From Nepenthes gracilis (taxonomy: Eukaryota; Streptophyta; Magnoliopsida; Caryophyllales; Nepenthaceae), in contig BSYO01000028.1 of NCBI GenBank assembly GCA_033239525.1, positions 9,727,597 to 9,791,596 of the forward strand: a stretch of DNA of 64,000 nt. Direction: 5' to 3'. How positions within the stretch are numbered: position 1 is the stretch's first letter; every line of letters begins with the position of its first letter. A model generated the notes under the pieces. That model did not search any database. It was given only the letters and a program-made list of their open reading frames with translations, and was not told the origin of the DNA. Below, piece after piece: positions 57,300-64,000 of the stretch. The position numbers were made by a program, and so were the translations under genes.

Positions 57300-58890
57300 T
57301 TTGCTTAAATGCAGGATGTTAGGATCGATTTTTAGATCTCCAGTCACCAATTAGGCTTTTTCTGCAACTTGATCAGGGTTCCCTTCTCTGCCAAGGGAGA
57401 AGACATTTGTGAGCTTTGTGAAGGAGGCTTTTGGGCTCGGGAACCTCCGATAGGTGGCTTGCCTAGATTCGTCGACCGCTAAGTACTAGCGGTGGCCAGC
57501 AATGTCAGATGTCTACTTATGGTGGTGTAAGGATTGTTGTCGGGCATGGCCGACATAGGCTCATTTGACTTTGCTTGAATTGGTTGAGCGACTGTCAGGA
57601 TGGCATGTGCTATGTCTTGTCAGTATTGATCTCATCTCCCATTGGCTGACATTCTCTGAGCCGATGCCTTTTGCGGTACCAGTCTGCAGCCGCTTCTGTA
57701 GAGGTGCTGGCAAAACGGATTGGGCGTACATCAAGGGAGCCTAATGGGCTTTGCTCCAAATTCCCTCGGTTGTCATCGCTTGACTCGATCTATCTGCTTG
57801 TTGAGCCTATTTGCTATCAGTTGGGTTTCTTTGGTTCCAACCCAGATCCGTTTTGGATACATCACTAGCCCCCTATGCCTAGGGACGACTCATTGCCGGG
57901 GCCTGGCATGTCTGAAAGTGAGTCCCATCGCAAGCTTACTTGTTCCTTCTCGAGATGCACCTGTCTCCGATTCTCAGGGATGTCGTTCCTTTCTCATGCA
58001 AACATGTAGCCTTTGAGAAGTGTCGTAGTGATTCGGTGTCCTGTTTGGAAAGATTTCGCAGCCTAGGAATCGGCTCCGCGTTGATGGCTTTCCTATTTTT
58101 TAATTGACAGTCATTGGGTGGCGTGCCCTTTGGGAGCTCGCCAGGCCTTCTACGCGGCTACAAATTGGAGGTTCCCACATTTTGGGGACCCAAGCTCATT
58201 CCTTCACCAGTGAAATATTGCGGGGTCCTTAGCTAGTCTCACGCTCCATGGAGTTCCACACGGAAGTCGGATGGATTTGCACGAGACTTGTAGCCGCTTT
58301 TGAAGCCTGTCGTCGTGCTCCTCTTATAGATGTTTTCTCATTGTAATAAGGGTGGCTTGGCCTCTCTGTAATCGTCATATGCCTTCCCTCTACCTGGCCA
58401 GGGTGTTTAACTGCTAGAGGAGCGTCATGAGGTCAGCACTATTATTTGGGACTCCATTCCCCCAAAAGCATGCTGCTTGTGGCTCTTTCAGAGGTTGGTC
58501 ATCTTCCAGGCTTGGCTAATGGAGGCATATTCTAGGGTCCCGTCAAGCTATGCATCTGGCGCATCGTGGCTTCGACGGTCGACCCCGGACGGAGGCCTTT
58601 CCCTTGCTGTGGGGGAACCTGTTTCACACACAATGACGAATTGGTATTTAATTTACCCCGTCGGGGGGAATTAGCGCCAGGGCTGATGCTGCCAGAATGA
58701 GGTGACTCCTCATGATATAGCATTTCTGCTTCAAATCGAGCCTTCCCGGCGGGCACTGTTCTTCTTCCACTCCTTGTATTTTGCTTCACCCCCCCCTTTT
58801 TCTCTTCTTTTTTAATATGTATACCAACGTTGGCACAAGCCTTGTACCTTGTAATGAATACTTCAATGAATAAAAGCGTTGACATTCACC
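57300..58890 (+). other. Plus-strand unit 1 of the Tat region, function unclear
   Basis: It ends with a pyrimidine tract and GAATAAAAGC near 58869, like the two later units. I found no recognisable domain and only short frames. Listed because its 3' end resembles those of units 2 and 3. Confidence 0.3.
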
Positions 58891-59305
58891 TTTACCTCTA
58901 GTGCTATCGAATTCCCTCTTTACTGCTATGCGGCATGACTCAAGGGCCGAATGGCCTTCTCGCCGCCACATATCCTTGATCACTTGTATATTTCAAGCAT
59001 CGAGCAGCTTGCGGCTGTCTCCGCTGGTGTCCATCTCTCAAGTCTGTATTTAGATCGTTTGCGGGAAGGCCTAGCAGCAGCCGCTCGCATCGTATCTTGG
59101 GTGACTCAAAGCCATTGATGGAGGCCATGTCAATCAAGTCACGTCTACACATTTAATGCGCTAGGAATCGCAGAGCCGTCATGTCTTGCTTACTTTTTCT
59201 TGAAAAGGTGCGGTGTTTCAAGGCATCGCCACATGGAGGAATTTCATTGAGCGATGAAATGTCTTACCTTTGTTAAACGATGTTGTTTCCTTAGGGGGGA
59301 TATTG

Positions 59306-60211
59306 GCTATTTAAATGCCAAATCCCTCTTCAATTTGGGCATTCTTTCATTGTTGTGTGACACAAAACCTAAGTCTGCAGTCGTTCCCTCTTTCCTTTGG
59401 CTGTGGTCATGATAATGGCAGATGAAATGCGCAACTTCACTTCAGGGCCGTTAGCGGGATTATCCTTCTCTTCAGGATCTAAGCCTCCTACAGAGGAGTC
59501 GAGATGGGGGGAACAAGGGCAGAGAGGCCATGATGAGGTGGATCTTACCGCAGCGACAACGGAAGGTTGCCACTTGAAGCCTTCAATCCTTGGACTGATG
59601 AGGTCTCCGAGAGTGCCGCCAGGCTTTGAATCTGAAGGGGCTTCAAATTTCTCTCGGCGCTGAAGCCCTAAGGAAGTCGGTCGACTGACCCGTCGTGCAA
59701 ACGAGCAATTAAGGAGGCTGAGAGCTGGCTGCAGGCTGCCATTGCCGACATTGAGTAAGGTCGGGCGCGTGCGGCTTACTTCGAACAAGCCTTGTCGGAG
59801 TCGGAGGCGAGGTTGTCACAATTGTCCGACATCAATTCTCAACCTCGGAGGCAAATAGCGACTCTCCAAGGGGAGCTTGAGTAGTGCTGGGAGCAACTCC
59901 GAGAAGAGCACATTGTCCATGCACAACTGGAGGCCGAGCTAAGGTCAAGGATCCGCTCAAAAGATCTAGCCCCGATGCTGGAGGGACGGTTTTAGGAAGG
60001 GATCTGCCTAAGTTGGAGGATAGCTTATCTGGGGGCACCGGACTTTACTATAGGCCTCTTGGACTCTCAAAACGTGGGCGCCCGGACGCGTTTAGAGCTG
60101 ACTGAGTTTCTGTCTTTCAATCTCGCTGAGCCCAACAGGCACATATAGCACTGTTGTATTTTTGCGGCCACTGATTGGCCTTATTTGTAAAGAAATTTTA
60201 TTAATAAAACA
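59306..60211 (+). pseudogene. Plus-strand unit 2: promoter-like start, truncated coiled-coil protein
   Basis: A TATA-like GGCTATTTAAATGCC (about 59306) precedes an ATG at 59413 (MADEMRNFTSGPLAGL). After a stop near 59660, a coiled-coil frame appears (about 59700-59960: EAESWLQAAI, FEQALSESEARLSQL, LEAELRSRI) broken by two stops. The unit ends with TTAATAAAACATC near 60200. It looks like a shortened copy of unit 3 lacking the conserved middle domain. Confidence 0.5.
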
Positions 60212-60527
60212 TCTTTTTAATAGGACAATTCATTTGTTGTAACATGTTGCATTTGAATGTGGCGCACTGTGCCTCCAGTTTGGAAGTCGGACGAGCTACT
60301 GTTGTGGTCATTCCTGGCAACTGATATCCTTGTATTAAATGCTTGGTGTGATGGTTAGGATTTAGTAGATGGCTATGGCTCAAATTGAGTGACCGTTTGT
60401 CAGGCGCCATAATGGGTTTTCTTAGATAGATGTGTTGCACCCTGCTGGAGGAACGCGTGTTATAGTCATCATTAGAGGAAATTATTAGGTTTTCCCGCGA
60501 GATGCCGGTTGATATCCCTCCATGTTG

Positions 60528-62625
60528 CCTATTTAAATGGTGCTTCCTGACAACAATCACAATTTGCATTCTCCTGCTTCCAGCATCCATGGCAAAAAAA
60601 AAAAATAGTTCTCCTTCTCCCACGATCCAACAAAGAGTGGGTGAGATCAAGTCGATTCTTACGGCGAGTGCCGTTGCAGCTTTGAGGGTCAGTTACCATA
60701 TTCCTAGTGATTTTTCCCACCTCCTTCCTAGTGAGGAGGGGAGAGCGAGCACCCCCCTTGAGGGCTTCATCACCGTATATGAGCACCACCTAAAGGGTGG
60801 GCTTCGCTTCCCAATGGCACTAGACTTGTACGAGATCTTCGAGGCACTAGGCATTCCTGTGGCACAACTTTACCCTAATGTTGTGCTCTACCTGGTGTCC
60901 TACATTTTCATTCGCCTTCATGCTTGCGCGTTCCACCCACACTCAGTGAAGGTGATCTTTCGCTTCAACCAGTCAAAGGACTGGATTTCTATGTCACCCT
61001 ATCCAAGCTTCTGCTTTCGAGGAATGAACCCCGACTCGACAAAAACTGGAAGAATCACTTTTTCTTCTTGTCGGTCCCTCCAGAGTGGGATATCCCCAAT
61101 GAGTGGGGCCTTGTGAGTAATTTCTTCATGAAGAGCGTGAGCGAGGAGGAAGAGAAGAAGTTGATCGATCACATCTAGGTGGCGATCAGTACATTCTGCA
61201 CTCAGGGGTATTATTTGACCCCCGAGGTTGTTGCAGTCGTTAGGTGGGAGCTCATGGGAAGTGAGGCAGCAGTTGCCACCTAGAAGAGGAAAGTCAGAGG
61301 CTTTGTCATCCGAGAGCCATCGAGGGAGCTACCCGAGTAGAGTGGCTCATCGTTTTCACTGGGGTCCTCGTCTGATGGGAACCTAGTGGCCCTGAAAAGG
61401 ATCAAGACGGCAGGAGGCACTTTGAGTAGGAGGGCCCTAACATTGTTGGCCACATCAGGTCAGTCTGCAGGGTCCACCCTGACACCGACGGGAACTACCG
61501 TCCTAGTGCAAGGGCCAGGGTCACAGCAACCTGAGGGAGCTGCTAAGTTTCCGCCGATTCCGGTTGTTGCTCTGGTGGAGTATGGCATTCCTTTCGCTAG
61601 CCATCCCTCAAGTGAGGGGTTTGCACCGAGACCCCTTTTGACGCTAAGGCGGGACCTTTTCATGGTGAAGGGCCAACTGAGCCTATCAGAGAGGAAGTCG
61701 CAGTGGGCATCGAGGAGGTGGCGATCGGCACCATAGAGCTTGCTGAGGTAATTGTCCTTGAGCTTGATGCTGTGCCTGCAGATGTTCCAGAGGCAATCGG
61801 CATGACAGTGATGGAGTTGCATGAGCCCTTTGTTGCAGAGCCTAAGTCTGCTGTGGAAGTCGGCACGTCTGAAGGGTTCACCGTTGAACCTTTGGTCGGC
61901 AAGGCTCTGGCAAGCGAGATGGAGGAGGCCGCTGGACAGCCAGAGCCTCCAGGCATGCCTGCATCTGGGGTCGTGCCAGACTTGCCAAGCGCTGGGGAGG
62001 ATCCTTTCGTTGGGGTCTTTGTTCGTCGAGTAGGGAATTTGTCTATCGATCTCTTTTATGCAATATATCCCTATGTTGCCAAGACTCACGAATTTTCTAT
62101 CCCTTTTCCTCTTTTGCAGACTTCAACTACGATTTGTTTCATCCAGAGAGCCCTCTCTCAATGGGAGGAGCTCGTCCGTCAAGTTCAAGAGGAGCCCGAG
62201 CCGATAGCGATACAACGTTGAGAGGATTCGGCCGCAATTCTAAAGCAAGAGGTTAAATGACTGAAGGGCGAGCTGCTGGTGGCCAGGGGCCTCATTTCTG
62301 GCCTGCAGGACCATAGTGCTTGCGTTGAGGCCGATTTGCGAGTCCGACTTTCCTTGGAGGAGATGGCTTGAGTGCTCGACGCGAGGTTCTATGATAGAAT
62401 ACGCCTATGTCATCACATAGCGTCCGTTGCGGTCCTAGGCGTCTCTGTGGGGATTTTTGATCCCCAAAACGATAGAATCAAACAAAGCTCCCACTTGACT
62501 GACTTCTCGGAGGGAGCAGGGCCTTCAAGCACTTAGGAAAGCCGGATCCTTTATACAATTTTCCTTGTACAACTTTTAAGAGCAACCTTGTAACCTTCAG
62601 TTTGAACAATCAATAAAATATACTC
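60528..62625 (+). pseudogene. Plus-strand unit 3: Transposase_28-type (PF04195-like) protein, frameshifted
   Basis: TATA-like GCCTATTTAAATGG (60528) is followed by ATG at 60589 (MAKKK...). The N-terminal part includes FITVYEHHLKGGLRFP and LYEIFEALGIP, the signature of the 'putative gypsy type transposon' domain common in Tat elements. A frameshift lies near 60930; the domain continues in the next frame (LDKNWKNHFFFLSVPPEWD, VSEEEEKKL) to a stop at 61178. Further acidic frames (61386-61736, 61703-62221) and a coiled-coil tail with stops (62150-62380) follow. CAATCAATAAAATATAC ends the unit near 62616. Not intact; function of this family is unknown. Confidence 0.65.
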
Positions 62626-63039
62626 TTCTTTTGTCTTTCAGCGTCTCTAAGTGTTGTTATTCCTCTTATTGTATTGGCTAAGTTGCTTTGCTATCATTGC
62701 CAAGGCTCGTTTTTGGAGTCGTTTGCGTTGTGCTCATCCTTGGTTGATGATGTTGTCACATCTTGCGCTAAGTGGGGTGCTCTGTCCAGTGACTTGGATA
62801 TCGCCGCACGCCCAAGGTGGAGTCTCTCAAGAGCCAACTAGGTTTTGAGGCTATAGAAGCCGAACTCTGGGTCTCAGGCCATTGTGCGCACGATACTGTT
62901 TTGGCGCTTTACCCCGCTCAGGGCATCGTCACTCATGTGTGCATGTTCTTAGCCCGTCGACCATCATTGACTGAGGGTGCTCTCTTCTTCAGAAGAAGAT
63001 CACCGCATGTTTGCCGCTTAGGCCCCCTAAAGTTTCAAT

Positions 63040-63290
63040 GACCGTTTCATTGGAAGCTTCCACAGCCCCCAGGCCTGCTCGTTGAACCTTGTATGGGCCA
63101 CTTAGCGCGAGGCCAAGGTTTCTCACTCACTAGGGCCTTTTGACATAGACCGAAGATCAAAGTTCAACCACTAGTGGGCCACTTGGCGTGAGGTTAAGCT
63201 TTCACGGCCACTAAGGGCAATTCGGCTCGAAGCCGATATTCATAGTTCGACCGTTAGTGGGCCCCTTGGTACGGTTGGTCTTCGGTATGA
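63040..63290. repeat. Tandem repeats between integrase and antisense unit
   Basis: About three units of roughly 80 bp share (A/T)GTGGGCC(A/C)CTTGG(C/T), as in CCACTAGTGGGCCACTTGGC and CCGTTAGTGGGCCCCTTGG. Such repeats are common between pol and the 3' LTR of Tat elements. Confidence 0.65.
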
Positions 63291-63930
63291 CCATAGCACA
63301 GATGGTAGCTCATCTGCCGAGGAGCCCCCTACGTCTTCGAGTTTAGTCTTTAGCCCATACAGTAGCGTCCGGTTAGTCACTTCGACCTAGCTATTAGCCT
63401 GCGAGTAAGCCACGGATGTGTGAACCAGTCTGATATGTAAGCTTATGCAATATTTGGTATAACGCTTGCAGATAAATTGGATTCCGTTATCAGTTACTAT
63501 GACATTTGGAATCCGAAACTGACAAATAATATTCTGACAGACGAACTCCATTGTTTTATGGTCGGTTATGCGCACCAAAGGAGTTGCTTACATCCACTTG
63601 GTGAAGTAGTCGATACCAACGATGAGGAATTTCCTTTGTCTAGAGGCCAAAAGCATGGGCCCAAGGATATCGAGCCCCCATTGTGCGAACTGCCACGAGG
63701 CTTTCAGGCTCTGCAACTCCGTGTGTGGCTGGTGGCTCATGGACTCGTGGACTTGGCAGCTCTCACACCTTTTGACGGAATCTATGGCATCTGACTTCAT
63801 TGTGGGCCAAAATAAACCTTGTCGAATGATTTTGAATACGAGATTTTTCCTCTTGATGTGCAAGCCACACATGTCAAGGTGGACTTCGCTCAGCGCATAT
63901 TCAGCTTCTTCAAGCAAGAGGCATTTCTAG
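63250..63930 (-). pseudogene. Tat-type gypsy integrase, stop-broken
   Basis: Minus-strand frames read in order: a zinc-binding segment with H...H spacing and CESCQ (about 63790), FWPTMK, WGLDILGP and FLIVGIDYFTKW (to 63588, then a stop), IVTDNGIQF (about 63490), and after another stop VEVTNRTLLYGLK and DELPSVLWSYR (to about 63270). The core Asp residues in LDILGP and VTDNG are visible. Two in-frame stops make it inactive. The pattern is typical of Tat/Athila integrases. Confidence 0.8.
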
Positions 63931-64000
63931 TAGGGGGTCGAGTATCCCCGCCTGTACAATCTTTCATAGATGATCGCATACCACCAAGTTGTCTTCTTTA

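Larger units (their letters stand above)
57230..64000 (-). mobile_element. Tat-lineage Ty3/gypsy element, partial, running off the right edge
   Basis: Markedly GC-richer than its surroundings. The integrase lies on the minus strand at the right edge, so the element's 3' side is to the left. Between integrase and the left limit lie plus-strand units encoding a Transposase_28-type (PF04195-like) protein, the extra antisense ORF seen in some Tat elements such as Grande. No LTR was delimited; the left limit is only a composition change. Confidence 0.65.

Noticed and set aside
1..64000. tRNA genes and riboswitches
   Set aside because: I saw no sequence with convincing tRNA A and B boxes in a cloverleaf context, nor any riboswitch core, by eye. 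A tRNAscan-type search would be needed to be sure.

Overview
This is nuclear DNA of a flowering plant. It is AT-rich, its genes have classic GT-AG introns and lie kilobases apart, and most of the remainder is retrotransposon debris. The three genes are plant-typical: a small conserved plant protein, a single-CRM-domain splicing factor, and a malectin-kinesin-14. I could not fix the species; a dicot or magnoliid is my guess.

Layout. 1-4445: a three-exon gene (+) for a 110-residue conserved protein, with a repeat-rich 2.8 kb second intron. 4446-7137: AT-rich spacer with a MITE-like inverted-repeat element (6326-6908). 7138-12244: a four-exon CRM-domain gene (+) resembling mitochondrial CFM9. 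The sequence as given carries a 2-base frameshift in the CRM domain, and its third intron holds a decayed copy of the preceding exon end. 12245-18160: AT-rich spacer and an RTE-clade LINE relic. 18212-21394: a short Ty3/gypsy (Tat-like) element with two about 1.2 kb LTRs, each carrying a 31-33 bp minisatellite. 23340-23700: promoter-like sequence with no gene. 24930-27080: a decayed chromovirus-type gypsy pol. 27126-31604: two related long LTRs in opposite orientation, one with a dense W-box array. 31860-34119: gypsy integrase scrap and an 809 bp tandem duplication of a copia gag/leader segment.

35677-49447 (minus strand): a complete 16-coding-exon kinesin-14 gene (1137 residues; malectin, coiled coil, motor, tail). 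All splice phases I traced agree. Its last intron is 8.2 kb and holds a copia element that was itself hit by a solo LTR, by a plastid-like 23S rRNA fragment (itself split by another solo LTR with a perfect target duplication), and by a Tourist-type MITE. The promoter is tandemly duplicated and contains a near-perfect MSA (G2/M) element.

50050-64000: MITE-like and LTR-like sequence, a 2701 bp solo LTR with perfect target duplication ATTAG (53347-56047), then a Tat-lineage gypsy element. Its pol (integrase) runs on the minus strand, with up to three plus-strand transcription-unit-like segments antisense to it.

The genes have no evident joint function: CRM protein (organelle RNA splicing), kinesin (microtubules, mitosis) and a small protein of unknown role. 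The less ordinary signals are the conserved splice-site pair inside the long LTR family, the W-box array, the rRNA filler insertion with a 50-bp flanking duplication, and the antisense units in the Tat element.
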